The notes under the pieces are model-generated. The model saw nothing but the letters and a program-made list of their open reading frames with translations. It did not search any database and was not told where the DNA came from. Below, in pieces: positions 26,938-35,115 of a stretch of DNA of 52,869 nucleotides. A program made the translations under genes and the position numbers. This DNA comes from Rubrivivax sp. (GTDB taxonomy: Bacteria; Pseudomonadota; Gammaproteobacteria; Burkholderiales; Burkholderiaceae_C). The DNA lies in the NCBI GenBank assembly GCA_020248945.1, contig JADCGQ010000066.1, positions 1 to 52,869 on the forward strand. The letters run 5' to 3'. Each line of letters opens with the position of its first letter. Position 1 is the stretch's first letter.

Positions 26938-27102
26938 CGGCGCCGTGGTGTAACCGGCCGTTGCGGACGGGTCGGCCGTGAATGCTTCTCGGCCCTCGTG
27001 AGGCGGGCGGATGGCGGTGGCCGGGCAAAGGTGTAACCTCTCCTCCATTCAGGGGGGGTTGCGATGGTCGCGGCCCTGAGAGCCGAGATCGAGGGATCAC
27101 CG

Positions 27103-27627
27103 ATGCGCACCCAGTCCACCACCCGCACTGCCCATGCCGCCGTCAAGGCGCCGGGCAGCACCGCCGCCCGTACGCTGGCGCTGACCGTGCTCGCCGCCGC
27201 TGCCACGCTGCTGGCGCCCGAGGCCCGGGCGCAGTTCAGCATGGTGCCGGCACCCACCTGCAAGGCGCCGGTGGCGTCGGAGCAGGCGGCGGAGCGCGAG
27301 TTCCGCATCGACGCCTCGCGCCACCTCTACAGCTGCTTCCCGATGCGCGTGTACCGCGGCAAGCTGCCGCCGCTGCTGTACGGCGTGATGATGGTCGAGA
27401 CCGAGCTCGACGCGCAGGGCAACGTCGTGGAGGTCAACGTCATCCGCCGCCCGGCCGCCGACGAGATCAGCCCCTGGGTGGTGGCCATGATCAAGAAGGC
27501 CAGCCCGTTCCCGGCGCCGGCCAAGCTGGCCGCGAGCGGCAACGTGAAGTTCATGGAAACCTACTTCGTCGACAAGTCGGGCCTGTTCCAGACCCACACG
27601 CTCACCGAAGGCCAGCGCAACAAGTGA
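27103..27627 (+). CDS. Secreted TonB-C-like protein
   Basis: A 174-residue exported protein. An extended twin-basic N-region precedes a hydrophobic core (TLALTVLAAAATLLAPEARA), with cleavage near residue 45. The mature part carries two Cys and a segment LYGVMMVETELDAQGNVVEV, then INVIRR-type strands and SPWVVAMIKKASPFPAPAKL, which resembles the C-terminal beta-strand/helix unit of TonB-type proteins. It lacks a TonB proline-rich arm and membrane anchor, so a classical energy transducer role is unlikely. ATG 27103 has a GAGGGA ribosome-binding site. A strong intrinsic terminator follows at 27665-27697. Confidence 0.75.
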   Translation: MRTQSTTRTAHAAVKAPGSTAARTLALTVLAAAATLLAPEARAQFSMVPAPTCKAPVASEQAAEREFRIDASRHLYSCFPMRVYRGKLPPLLYGVMMVETELDAQGNVVEVNVIRRPAADEISPWVVAMIKKASPFPAPAKLAASGNVKFMETYFVDKSGLFQTHTLTEGQRNK

Positions 27628-27664
27628 GCGGCGCTGCCCTCGCGGCAGCCTGCTTCGCCCACCC

Positions 27665-27697
27665 GGGCCGCCTCCATCAGGACGCGGCCCTTTTCTT
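27665..27697 (+). terminator. Rho-independent terminator
   Basis: Stem GGGCCGC (27665-27671) pairs with GCGGCCC (27684-27690) across a 12-nt loop and runs straight into TTTTCTT. It serves the upstream TonB-C-like gene. The hairpin overlaps the final codons of the convergent SnoaL-like gene. It is the only textbook terminator with a T-run that I saw in the window. Confidence 0.8.
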
Positions 27698-28108
27698 GAG
27701 CCAGCGCATCAGGCCGCCCAACACCGGCAGCTTCTCGTACAGCTCTTCGGCGGCGTCCCAGTAGTCGCGGTGTTCGGTGATGAGGCCATCGGGCCCGAAG
27801 CGCAGGTGCGAGCCGCCGCGGATGCGCTGCTCGGCGCGGTTGAAGCGCCGCATGCGGAACACGAAGTCCCAGCTCAGGAAGGCCTGGTCGCCCTGCACGA
27901 TGAGGTCGCGCACCTCGAAGCGCGGCCCGTCGAGGTTGGCGAACATGTGGCCGAAGATGGCGGCCACGGCCTCGACGCCGACGACCTCGTTGAACGGGTC
28001 CTTGAAGCGCGTGTCGGCGGCGTAGAAGCGGCCGAGCTGCGGCAGATCCTCGGGCTTCAGCTGCTCGAAGAAGTCGACGAAGGGCTTCAGGTCGGTGGGC
28101 GCGGGCAT
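27677..28108 (-). CDS. SnoaL/NTF2-like protein
   Basis: A 143-residue single-domain protein of the NTF2/SnoaL cone fold: an N-terminal helix (FVDFFEQLKPEDLPQLGRFY), then ADTRFKDPFNEVVGVEAV and strands including FLSWDFVFRMRRF and GGSHLRFGPDGLITEHRDYWD. Members act as small isomerases, hydrolases or ligand carriers, and the activity here is unknown. It is the last gene of the minus-strand block that starts with the FAD amine-oxidase-like gene and begins 13 nt after the SDR stop, so it is probably co-transcribed. ATG 28108 was chosen over a TTG at 28114. Confidence 0.85.
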   Translation of the reverse strand: MPAPTDLKPFVDFFEQLKPEDLPQLGRFYAADTRFKDPFNEVVGVEAVAAIFGHMFANLDGPRFEVRDLIVQGDQAFLSWDFVFRMRRFNRAEQRIRGGSHLRFGPDGLITEHRDYWDAAEELYEKLPVLGGLMRWLKKRAAS

Positions 28109-28121
28109 CGGCAAGCGGGGC

Positions 28122-28907
28122 TCACAACCCGGTGGAGCGCCGCACGGCGGCGAAGTACGCGCCGTAGCCCAGGTGCCGCAGCCCCTTCAGGAACAAGGTG
28201 AAGCGCTTCGGGAAGTGGATCTCGAAGTCGCCCGCCTGCCAGCCCTTGAGGATGGCCGTGGCGGCTTCGTCGGGCGTGATCAACGCCGGCATGCGGAAGT
28301 CGTTGCCGGCGGTGAGCGGGGTCTCGACGAAGCCGGGGTTGATCACCGAGATGCCCAGGCCCTCGGGCGAGAGGTCGAGGTGCAGCGTCTCGGCCAGGTT
28401 GATCAGCGCCGCCTTCGTGGGCCCGTAGGCCAGCGACTTGGGCAGGCCGCGGTAGCCCGCCACGCTGCTGACCAGGCTGATGTGCCCGCCCACGCCTTCG
28501 CGCGCCTGGCGCAGCAGCTGCGGCAGCAGCACGTCGAGCATCACCAGCGCGCCGAGGTAGTTCACCTCGAGATGCTGCTTGGCCACCTTGAAGTCGAAGG
28601 CCGTGGCGCGCATCGGCGTGTATATGCCGGCGCAGTACACGACCAGGTCGATGCGGCCGTGGCGCTCGGTGATCCGCGCCACCGCGGCGCGCATGGCGTC
28701 GTGGTCGGTGGCATCCAGCGCAATGGCTTCGGCACCGGCGTGCTCGGCGGTGAAGCTGTCGAGTGCAGCTTGCGTGCGCGCCGAGATCACCACGCGTGCG
28801 CCGGCAGCGTGCAGCCGCGCCGCCGTGGCGCGGCCGATGCCGGTGGAGGCGCCGACCAGCCACACCACGCGGCCGGTCCAGTTGTCGAAACGGGGATTCA
28901 GGGACAT
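28122..28907 (-). CDS. Short-chain dehydrogenase/reductase
   Basis: A 261-residue NAD(P)-dependent oxidoreductase of the classical SDR type: cofactor motif GASTGIG (19-25), N116, Ser147/148, and Y161-x3-K165 in YGPTK. R43 after the second strand (SAR) hints at NADPH preference. The C-terminal IHFPKRFTLFLKGLRHLGYG is basic and hydrophobic and could touch the membrane. It follows the DUF3833 gene by 3 bp and precedes the SnoaL-like gene, within the putative light-controlled lipid-modification cluster. The substrate may be a fatty-acyl intermediate; that is inference. Confidence 0.92.
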   Translation of the reverse strand: MSLNPRFDNWTGRVVWLVGASTGIGRATAARLHAAGARVVISARTQAALDSFTAEHAGAEAIALDATDHDAMRAAVARITERHGRIDLVVYCAGIYTPMRATAFDFKVAKQHLEVNYLGALVMLDVLLPQLLRQAREGVGGHISLVSSVAGYRGLPKSLAYGPTKAALINLAETLHLDLSPEGLGISVINPGFVETPLTAGNDFRMPALITPDEAATAILKGWQAGDFEIHFPKRFTLFLKGLRHLGYGAYFAAVRRSTGL

Positions 28908-28910
28908 GGC

Positions 28911-29465
28911 TTACTTCTTGATGAAGGACAGCGTCACTTCACCGAGCCGGATGCCGAACTTGCTCATCTCGGCCTTGTTGAGCATCACCTTGTCGTCCAT
29001 CAGGTACATCCAGTCGTCGAACTGCACCTCGTAGACCTTGTCGCCTACCGGCAGCGCCAGCGTGTAGCGCCAGTTCAGCGCGTTGCCCGCCGACACGCCC
29101 TGGGCGACGCCCACCACGTCGTCGGCACGGCCTTCCCAGCGGCCGTTACCGAGGTCGGTGAGGCGCCAGACACGACGCTCGGTCTTGCCGTCGCTGTAGG
29201 TGAAGCGCTCGTCGAGCACGCCCTGGTTGCCGTTCCAGGTGCCCGTCATCTGCACGACGAAGCGGCGCGCGACCTTCCCGCCACGGTCGGTGAAGATACC
29301 GTGCGCGACGAGCTCGCCGTTGAAGTAGGTCTTCAGGTCGAGCAGCGGTTTCTCGGCCGCGTAGTCGGCCGGGCTGTGGCTGGCGCAGCCGAGCACCAGT
29401 GCGCTGGTGGCCAGCAGCACGGCCAGGGCGCCACGGCGGGCGGTAGAGATCGAGGGCGAGGTCAT
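28911..29465 (-). CDS. DUF3833 lipoprotein
   Basis: A 184-residue lipoprotein. A basic N-region and hydrophobic core end in a lipobox (VLGC, Cys about 27). The domain (LDLKTYFNGELVAHGIFTD, then VVQMTGTWNGNQGVLDERFT, WMYLMDDKVMLNKAEMSKFG) matches DUF3833, a lipocalin-like family of unknown function. Its start overlaps the MFS transporter stop (ATGA). The family recurs beside SDR, DUF1365 and cyclopropane-synthase-like genes, so it may bind or deliver a modified lipid in the envelope. That role is inference. Confidence 0.88.
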   Translation of the reverse strand: MTSPSISTARRGALAVLLATSALVLGCASHSPADYAAEKPLLDLKTYFNGELVAHGIFTDRGGKVARRFVVQMTGTWNGNQGVLDERFTYSDGKTERRVWRLTDLGNGRWEGRADDVVGVAQGVSAGNALNWRYTLALPVGDKVYEVQFDDWMYLMDDKVMLNKAEMSKFGIRLGEVTLSFIKK

Positions 29466-30748
29466 GGGGTTTCTTTCTTGCGGATCCAGAGGGTCCAGAG
29501 CAGGGCTGTGGCGCCGAGCTTCAGCGCGCACGGCAACAGGCAGTAGGCCAGCGTGAGGGCCTGCAGCGCCTCGGGGCTGCGGCTGCCGGGTTCGTAGCCG
29601 AAGGCCTGCAGCAACGGCAGCGAGACACCGGCCGCCAGCGCCAGGTTGAGCTTGGTGCAGAAGTTCCACCAGCCGAAGTAGGCGCCCTCCAAGCGCTCGC
29701 CGTGGCCGGCGCGTTGCACCACGCCGGCCAGCAGCGCACCGGGCAGCGTGAGGTCGGCGCCCAGCGCCACGCCGCTGGCGATGCACACCAGCGTGTAGGC
29801 CGCCACGTCGCCCTCGCCCAGCAGGGCTGCCCAGGCGAAAGTGACGATCGCCAGCACCATGCCCGCCAGCCAGGTGCGCGACAGCCCGAAGCGGCCCACC
29901 AGCCGCACCCACAGCGGCATGCTGAGTGCGCCAGCGGCAAAGTAGCTGGCCAGGAACAGCGGCTCGAAGGCCTTGGCCTGCAGCCGGTCGGCGATGAAGA
30001 ACAGCACCAGCGTGGCCGGCACCGCGCTGGCCACGCCGTTGACGAGATACACCACCAGCAGCCGCCGGAAGGCACCCACGCGCAGGGGCTCCAGCAGGCT
30101 CGGCGGCACGGCGGGCACACGGCCCAGCGCCGGCTGCGGCGCGCGCGCCAGCAGCGCCACGCCCAAGGCCAGCAGCACGGCAAACACGGTGGTGGTGACG
30201 CCCAGCCCCGCCACCGAAGGCAGCACGCTGGCCACCAGCACGCCGATCAGCGCCAGGCCCTCGCGCCACGACACGATGCGCGCGCGCTGGCCCTCGTCGC
30301 CGCCCAGCCGCGCGCCCCAGGCCTGGTGCAGCACGGCCAGCACGCTGTAGCTGAGGTAGGTGATGCACAGCAGCACCGCGCACCACACCAGCAGCGCCGT
30401 CGTGCCCTCGACGCGCGGGAAGAAGAGGAAGTGGAAACCCACCGCCAGCACCAGCGCCGCGGCCACGGCGGCCGTCATGACCACGCGCAGCGGCCGCGTG
30501 AACCAGCCGTCGACCAGGCGGCCGATCACCGGGTCGGCAAAGGCGTCCACCAGCCGCGCCAGCAGCAGCAGCACGCCCAGCGTGGCCAGGGGAATGCCGA
30601 AGGCCGTGGCGTAGTGGTTGGGCAGCACCACATACAGCGGCAGCGCCACGAAGGCCAGCGGCAGGCCCAGGCCGCCGTAGGCCAGGCCCTGCGCCCAGCC
30701 GCCGCGCCAACCGGGGGTCGGCCCCGGCGGGGCCGCGACCGCGCTCAT
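29462..30748 (-). CDS. MFS transporter, GPH-like
   Basis: A 428-residue membrane protein with 12 predicted TM segments. The first third resembles the glycoside-pentoside-hexuronide:cation symporter group (LPLYVVLPNHYATAFGIPLA, RLVDAFADPVIGRLVDGWFT), including the conserved Asp in DAFADP. GPH-like proteins of this subtype sit in the same gene cluster in other proteobacteria, where the substrate is unlikely to be a sugar; export or flipping of a lipid-related compound is possible but untested. It overlaps the DUF3833 gene downstream (ATGA) and its start is next to the chalcone-isomerase-like stop (ATGA overlap at 30745-30748). Confidence 0.9.
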   Translation of the reverse strand: MSAVAAPPGPTPGWRGGWAQGLAYGGLGLPLAFVALPLYVVLPNHYATAFGIPLATLGVLLLLARLVDAFADPVIGRLVDGWFTRPLRVVMTAAVAAALVLAVGFHFLFFPRVEGTTALLVWCAVLLCITYLSYSVLAVLHQAWGARLGGDEGQRARIVSWREGLALIGVLVASVLPSVAGLGVTTTVFAVLLALGVALLARAPQPALGRVPAVPPSLLEPLRVGAFRRLLVVYLVNGVASAVPATLVLFFIADRLQAKAFEPLFLASYFAAGALSMPLWVRLVGRFGLSRTWLAGMVLAIVTFAWAALLGEGDVAAYTLVCIASGVALGADLTLPGALLAGVVQRAGHGERLEGAYFGWWNFCTKLNLALAAGVSLPLLQAFGYEPGSRSPEALQALTLAYCLLPCALKLGATALLWTLWIRKKETP

Positions 30749-31302
30749 GGCGAGCCCAGCAGCGCGCGGCGCAGCGCCGGCTCGGAACTCTTGTCGGACA
30801 GCCAGATGCCGAAGAACAGGCGCGCGAACTCGAGGTCGCGGATGTCGCCCTTGACGACGCCGTTGATGGCGAATCGCGCGCCCAGGCCCGGCACCATGAG
30901 GCCGGTGATGCGGTCGCCGTCCTTCACGTCGGGGAAGACTTGCGTCATCGCCGTCAGCCAGCGGCTGGCTTCGTCGTCGCTCAGGTCGCGCTGGCGGCGC
31001 ATCTCCTTCAGCGAGCGTTCGGCGATCTGCTTGCCGACCAGGTTGCGCAGGTACAGCAGCTCCAGCGCCAGCGGCGCCGTGGTCCAGTCGGCGGCCACGG
31101 GTGCCGCCGCGCGCCACAGCCGGGCGTCGTAGACCGACAGGCCGATGAAGCGCAGCCGGCCGCTGCCCTGCAGCACGGCGCCGGGCAGCACGGCGGCCAC
31201 TTCGGGTGGCACGGCAGGCGACACGGCTGGTGATTGCGCCCAGGCCGCGGGCGCCAGGCACAGGGCCGCAGCACAGGCGATCAGGGAGCGGCGGTTCGGC
31301 AT
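30745..31302 (-). CDS. Exported chalcone-isomerase-like protein
   Basis: A 185-residue protein with a signal peptide (RRSLIACAAALCLAPAAWAQ, cleavage about residue 23). The rest fits the bacterial chalcone-isomerase-like fold: GSGRLRFIGLSVYDARLW, LALELLYLRNLVGKQIAERS, FPDVKDGDRITGLMVPGLG and FGIWLSDKSSEPALRRALLG. The plant enzyme's flavonoid role is not expected; in bacteria and fungi such folds bind fatty acids, which suits the lipid-related neighbours. The start is ATG 31302, with AGGAGG 7 nt upstream; an ATG two codons earlier overlaps the Shine-Dalgarno. It is coupled to the cyclopropane-synthase-like gene (stop 31305) and the MFS gene. Confidence 0.85.
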   Translation of the reverse strand: MPNRRSLIACAAALCLAPAAWAQSPAVSPAVPPEVAAVLPGAVLQGSGRLRFIGLSVYDARLWRAAAPVAADWTTAPLALELLYLRNLVGKQIAERSLKEMRRQRDLSDDEASRWLTAMTQVFPDVKDGDRITGLMVPGLGARFAINGVVKGDIRDLEFARLFFGIWLSDKSSEPALRRALLGSP

Positions 31303-31304
31303 GG

Positions 31305-32558
31305 TCATCCCTCCTTCAGCGACGGATTGAACAGCGTGAACTGCACGACGTCTGTGCTGCCGCCCGCAAAGGCTGCCTCGCAGTACGCCAGGTAGAACTC
31401 CCAGATGCGCATGAAGCGGGTGTCGAAGCCCAGCTGGCGCAGCGGGCCGTCCTTGGCCAGGAAGGCCAGGCGCCACAGGCGCAGCGTCTCGGCGTAGTCG
31501 GCGCCGAAGCAGAACTCCTCGGTCACCTCCAGGCCCGCCTTCTGCGCCTGGGCCTTGAACTCGGCGCGGCTGGGTAGCAGGCCGCCGGGGAAGATGTACT
31601 GCTGGATGAAGTCGGTGCTGGTGACGTAGCGCTCGAACAGGTCGTCGCGGATGGTGATGCTCTGGATGCAGGCGCGGCCACCGGCCTTGAGCTGGCGGCG
31701 CAGCGTGGCGAAGTAGCTGTCCCAGTACTCGCGGCCCACGGCCTCGAACATCTCGATCGAGCAGATGGCGTCGTAGGGCTCGTCGTGGATGTCGCGGTAG
31801 TCCTGCAGGCGCAGGTCGGCCTGCGCGGCCACGCCGGCGTCGGCCAGGCGCTGCTGCGCGTACCCGAGCTGCTCGGTCGACAGCGTCAGGCCTGTCACGC
31901 GGGCGCCGAAGTCCACCGCCGCCATCTCGGCCAGCGCGCCCCAGCCGCAGCCGATCTCGAGCAGCCGCTGCCCCGGCTGCAGGCCGCATTCGGCCAATGC
32001 ACGCCGCACCTTGGCCTTTTGCGCGTCGGGCAGCGGCAGCGCCAGGTTGCCGCCGAACATCGCACTCGAGTAGTTCATCGTCTCGTCCAGCCACAGGCGG
32101 TAGAACGGGTTGCCGATGTCGTAGTGGGCGTGGATGTTCTTGCGGCTGCCCTGGCGCGAGTTGCGGTTGAGCAGGTGCTTGATGCGGTAGGCCAGGCGCC
32201 CCCACCAGCTGCCGTAGATGACCTGCTCCACCGCGTCGCGGTTGGCGATGAACAGCTTCAGCAGCGCCACCAGGTCGGGCGAGCTCCAGGAGCCGTCGAT
32301 CCAGCTCTCGGCAAAGCCGATGTCGCCGCTCTTCAGCGCCGCCGAGCACACGCGCCAGTCGTGCAGGCGCATGGCGGCACGCGGCTCGCCGGGGGTGTCG
32401 GCGGGCTTGCCGAAGTGGGCCTGGGTGCCGTCGGGGAACTGCAGGTCCAGCGTGCCGTGCTTCAGGCCCTGCAGCAGGCGCAGCACCGCACGCGCGGCGG
32501 CCGGCGCGGACGGCGGCAGTTCGAAGCGGCTGGCGGCGGAGCGGGATTGGGTGGTCAT
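31305..32558 (-). CDS. Cyclopropane-fatty-acyl-phospholipid synthase-like methyltransferase
   Basis: A 417-residue SAM-dependent enzyme of the Cfa family, acting on unsaturated acyl chains of membrane phospholipids. The lipid-binding N-terminus is followed by HYDIGNPFYRLWLDETMNYS, SAM motif LLEIGCGWGALAEMA and CSIEMFEAVGREYWDSYFAT. Two positions differ from E. coli Cfa: the YSCAYW motif reads NYSSAMF (Cys to Ser), and the LLHTIG region reads CIQSITI (no His). This suggests a non-canonical product, such as a methylated or furan fatty-acid precursor, not a plain cyclopropane. ATG 32558 was chosen over an upstream start at 32597. It forms a unit with DUF1365 and the FAD enzyme. Confidence 0.9.
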   Translation of the reverse strand: MTTQSRSAASRFELPPSAPAAARAVLRLLQGLKHGTLDLQFPDGTQAHFGKPADTPGEPRAAMRLHDWRVCSAALKSGDIGFAESWIDGSWSSPDLVALLKLFIANRDAVEQVIYGSWWGRLAYRIKHLLNRNSRQGSRKNIHAHYDIGNPFYRLWLDETMNYSSAMFGGNLALPLPDAQKAKVRRALAECGLQPGQRLLEIGCGWGALAEMAAVDFGARVTGLTLSTEQLGYAQQRLADAGVAAQADLRLQDYRDIHDEPYDAICSIEMFEAVGREYWDSYFATLRRQLKAGGRACIQSITIRDDLFERYVTSTDFIQQYIFPGGLLPSRAEFKAQAQKAGLEVTEEFCFGADYAETLRLWRLAFLAKDGPLRQLGFDTRFMRIWEFYLAYCEAAFAGGSTDVVQFTLFNPSLKEG

Positions 32559-32660
32559 CGGTCGAGCTTCAGCAAAAGACGTGGGATACGGTGGCACAGG
32601 CGGGGCGGATGCACGGGCGTTCAGTGCGTCGGTTCGACGCCGTGTGTCGATCGCCGTATT

Positions 32661-33428
32661 TCAACGCGTCACGAAGCGCTCGGGCGGCGTGGGTTTCCCG
32701 ACGAAGGGCACGCGCTTGGCGAACAGCTTGACGGCCTGCCAGTGGATGCGGGCGATGACGGCCAGCGTCAGCAGCGGCTGGCGCCAGAACGCCTGGCGCA
32801 TGATGGCGGGCGTGATGGGCTCCAACGTGCCGCTGACGCTGGTTTGCAGCAGCGCCCCGGCATCGTCGTCGTGGTCGATGCGCGCCACCAGGCGCACGGC
32901 GGTGCGCATGAAGCGAAAGCGGTAACGGCCCTCGACGCGGCAAAACGGCGAGACGTGGAACACCTTGCGCGCCTGGAGTTCGCGGCCGTAGGCCAGGCCG
33001 TGGCCCGCGAGCAGGTAGCAGTGGCGCTCGCCGAAGGTGTTGTTGACCTCGGCAACGATGGCCGCCAGCGAGCCGTCGGTGCGGTGGCAATGCCAGAAGC
33101 TCACCGGGTTGAAGGCGTAGCCGAGCACCCGCGGGTAGGTGTGCAGCCAGACCGGTCCCGTGGCGTCGGGCACGCCTTCGGCGGCCAGCAGCTCGTCGAG
33201 CCAGGCCAGGGCATCGGCGCGGCCGTCGCCGTGGTCGGCGTCGTGGAAGGCGAAGAGCCCGAAGCGGTTGCGTGGGAGGCCGGGCACGCCGGCCGCCGGC
33301 AGCGTGCGCATCGGCAGCAGCACGAATCGCGTGGGGTACTCGAAGCGGTTGTCACGCGGGCGCAGGCGGCGGTGGCGCACGACGCCGCTGCCGAGCATCG
33401 GCACTGCGGCGGCGCGGTCGGTGCTCAT
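32661..33428 (-). CDS. DUF1365 protein
   Basis: A 255-residue protein of the DUF1365 family: VRHRRLRPRDNRFEYPTRFV, then NRFGLFAFHDADHGDG, HTYPRVLGYAFNPVSFWHCH, EVNNTFGERHCYLL and KVFHVSPFCRVEGRYRFRF. The conserved His/Asn-rich segments suggest an enzyme or cofactor-binding role, but no activity is known. It is almost always found beside the FAD amine-oxidase-like protein, as here: the ATG at 33428 overlaps that gene's stop (ATGA). About 100 bp separate it from the cyclopropane-synthase-like gene. It probably acts with both on membrane lipids (inference). Confidence 0.92.
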   Translation of the reverse strand: MSTDRAAAVPMLGSGVVRHRRLRPRDNRFEYPTRFVLLPMRTLPAAGVPGLPRNRFGLFAFHDADHGDGRADALAWLDELLAAEGVPDATGPVWLHTYPRVLGYAFNPVSFWHCHRTDGSLAAIVAEVNNTFGERHCYLLAGHGLAYGRELQARKVFHVSPFCRVEGRYRFRFMRTAVRLVARIDHDDDAGALLQTSVSGTLEPITPAIMRQAFWRQPLLTLAVIARIHWQAVKLFAKRVPFVGKPTPPERFVTR

Positions 33429-34747
33429 GCGGCGGCCTGCTGCGGCCGGCCTGCCCGCCACTGCGTGCGCAGACCGTCGACGACGGCCAGCGCCGACATC
33501 AGCCCGTCTTCGTGGAAGCCGTATCGCGTCCAGGCGCCGCAGAACCACACGTGCGAGCGGCCCTGGATGGTGGGCAGCTCGCGCTGCGCGGCCACCGCGG
33601 CGCGGTCAAGGACCGGGTGGCTGTAGTCGTACTCGCCCAGCACATGGCGCGGGTCGGGCTCGAGCGCCGGATCGGGGTTCAGCGACACGATCACCGGCTG
33701 CTGCCAGGGCAGCGGCTGCAGGCGGTTGATCAGGTAGTGCAGGCACACGGCGGCCTGCTCGCGGCCGCTGTCGGCGGCGCGCGCGTAGTTCCAGGCCGCC
33801 CAGGCGCGGCGGCGCTGCGGCAGCACGCGCGTGTCGGTGTGCAGCACGGCGCGGTTGGGGTGGTAGCGGATGGCGCCGAGCACGCGCTGCTCGTCGGCCG
33901 TGGCGTCGGCCAGCAGCGCCAGGCTCTGGTCGCTGTGGCTGGCGAGCACGACCTCGTCGTAGCGCTCGCTGCCGTGGTCGGTGCTCACGGTGACACCGGC
34001 CACGCCGCTGCCCGGCGGCAACCGCCGGATCTGCCGCACGGGGGTGTTCAGGCGCGCATCGGGCAGGTCGGCCAGCATGCGCTGCACGTAGTGGCGCGAG
34101 CCGCCGGCCACGGTGTGCCACTGCGGCCGGTTCGCCACCTGGATGAGGCCGTGGTTGTGGCAGAAGCGGATCATCGTGCCGATCGGAAAGCGCAGCATCT
34201 GGTCGGTGGGGCAGCTCCAGATGCAGCCGATCATCGGCAGGAAGTACCAGTCGCGGAAGGCGCGGCCGAAACGCTCGCGGTCGAGGAAGTCGCCGATCGG
34301 CTCCTGCAACTCGGTGTCTTCGTTGCGCTGGGCGATGGCGGTCGTGAGGCGGTTGAAGCGCAGCAGGTCGGCCAGCATGCCCAGGAACCGGGGGCGCAGC
34401 AGGTTCGAGCGCTGGGCGAAGACGGTGGAGAGATCACTGCCGCTCCACTCAAGCCGGTCCTGGCGCGCCTGCACCGAGAACGACATGTCCGAAGGCGCCG
34501 TCTTCACGTTCAGATCGTCGAACAGGCGGATCAGGTGCGGGTAGGTGCGCTCGTTGAACACCAGGAAGCCGGTGTCGACGCCATGCGTGATGCCGTCGAG
34601 CGTGACGTCCACCGTGTGCGCATGCCCGCCGAAGTGCGAGCCGGCCTCGAACAGTGTCACGTGGGTGGGGTTCTGGGTGTCACACGCCAGCGCGTGCGCC
34701 ACCCCGAGGCCGGCGATGCCGGAGCCGACGACGGCGACGCGCCTCAT
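33425..34747 (-). CDS. FAD-dependent amine-oxidase-like oxidoreductase
   Basis: A 440-residue flavoenzyme with an N-terminal dinucleotide-binding motif (VAVVGSGIAGLGVAHAL, GSGIAG 8-13), the FEAGSHFGGHAHTVDV segment that follows beta-2 in amine oxidases and desaturases, and a C-terminal FAD loop with WFCGAWTRYGFHEDGLMSAL. This subfamily is linked to fatty-acid modification, not amines; from memory, alphaproteobacterial relatives are tied to furan fatty acids and the singlet-oxygen response. It is the first gene of the minus-strand block, divergent from the LitR/CarH-like regulator, and overlaps DUF1365. The ATG at 34747 directly precedes the FAD motif. Confidence 0.92.
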   Translation of the reverse strand: MRRVAVVGSGIAGLGVAHALACDTQNPTHVTLFEAGSHFGGHAHTVDVTLDGITHGVDTGFLVFNERTYPHLIRLFDDLNVKTAPSDMSFSVQARQDRLEWSGSDLSTVFAQRSNLLRPRFLGMLADLLRFNRLTTAIAQRNEDTELQEPIGDFLDRERFGRAFRDWYFLPMIGCIWSCPTDQMLRFPIGTMIRFCHNHGLIQVANRPQWHTVAGGSRHYVQRMLADLPDARLNTPVRQIRRLPPGSGVAGVTVSTDHGSERYDEVVLASHSDQSLALLADATADEQRVLGAIRYHPNRAVLHTDTRVLPQRRRAWAAWNYARAADSGREQAAVCLHYLINRLQPLPWQQPVIVSLNPDPALEPDPRHVLGEYDYSHPVLDRAAVAAQRELPTIQGRSHVWFCGAWTRYGFHEDGLMSALAVVDGLRTQWRAGRPQQAAA

Positions 34748-34778
34748 GCGCGACCGCCGTCAGTGGCAGGAAAGAAAG

Positions 34779-34872
34779 CTGTCGTGCGGCGCCCCCGAGC
34801 GAACGAGGGAGGGAGGGAGGAGGAGAACCACCCGGGGATTTCAACCGGCGAAGCCGGTCGGCCGCACGACAG
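34779..34872 (-). promoter_or_regulatory. Structured 5' leader of the FAD-enzyme mRNA
   Basis: In the minus-strand transcript, 12-nt perfect arms (positions 34872-34861 and 34790-34779) can close a stem around a 70-nt interior containing a 6-bp GAA-loop hairpin and a pyrimidine-rich stretch. The downstream arm is followed by CTTTCTTTCC and then, after about 30 nt, the ATG at 34747. It could be an attenuator or ligand-sensing leader. It matches no riboswitch I could recognise, and in particular no B12 box was found. Confidence 0.45.
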
Positions 34873-35090
34873 AGAAACTGCATCCGGCTGACGGGGTTTC
34901 ACCGCCAGCGTGAGGTGTCTGACAAGGCGCTCGCGCCGAAGTTCCATGCGGCGTCGGCATGCGACGTAAAGATTTGCAGCGCCGCCCGCGCGACCCTGGG
35001 TACCTGCTGCAAGGCAGGCCAAGCGAGGGGGCGGCGAACGGTGTGGCATGGGCGTCTTTCGGTGACTCGGCCGTGACTTCGAGATTGTGA

Positions 35091-35100
35091 ACTGTACAGT
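35091..35100. promoter_or_regulatory. ACTGTACAGT palindrome, candidate LitR operator
   Basis: A 10-bp perfect palindrome centred on TGTACA lies 18 bp upstream of the -10 hexamer at 35119-35124, so it covers the -35 position of the regulator promoter. TGTACA-type sequences fit what I recall of LitR/CarH operators. It is also placed to affect the divergent FAD-enzyme promoter. Confidence 0.5.
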
Positions 35101-35115
35101 CATTTGATGACCGCT

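Noticed and set aside
34748..35100. Cobalamin riboswitch upstream of the FAD enzyme
   Set aside because: Considered because the divergent regulator is B12-dependent, but no B12-box-like sequence or matching core was found on the minus strand.
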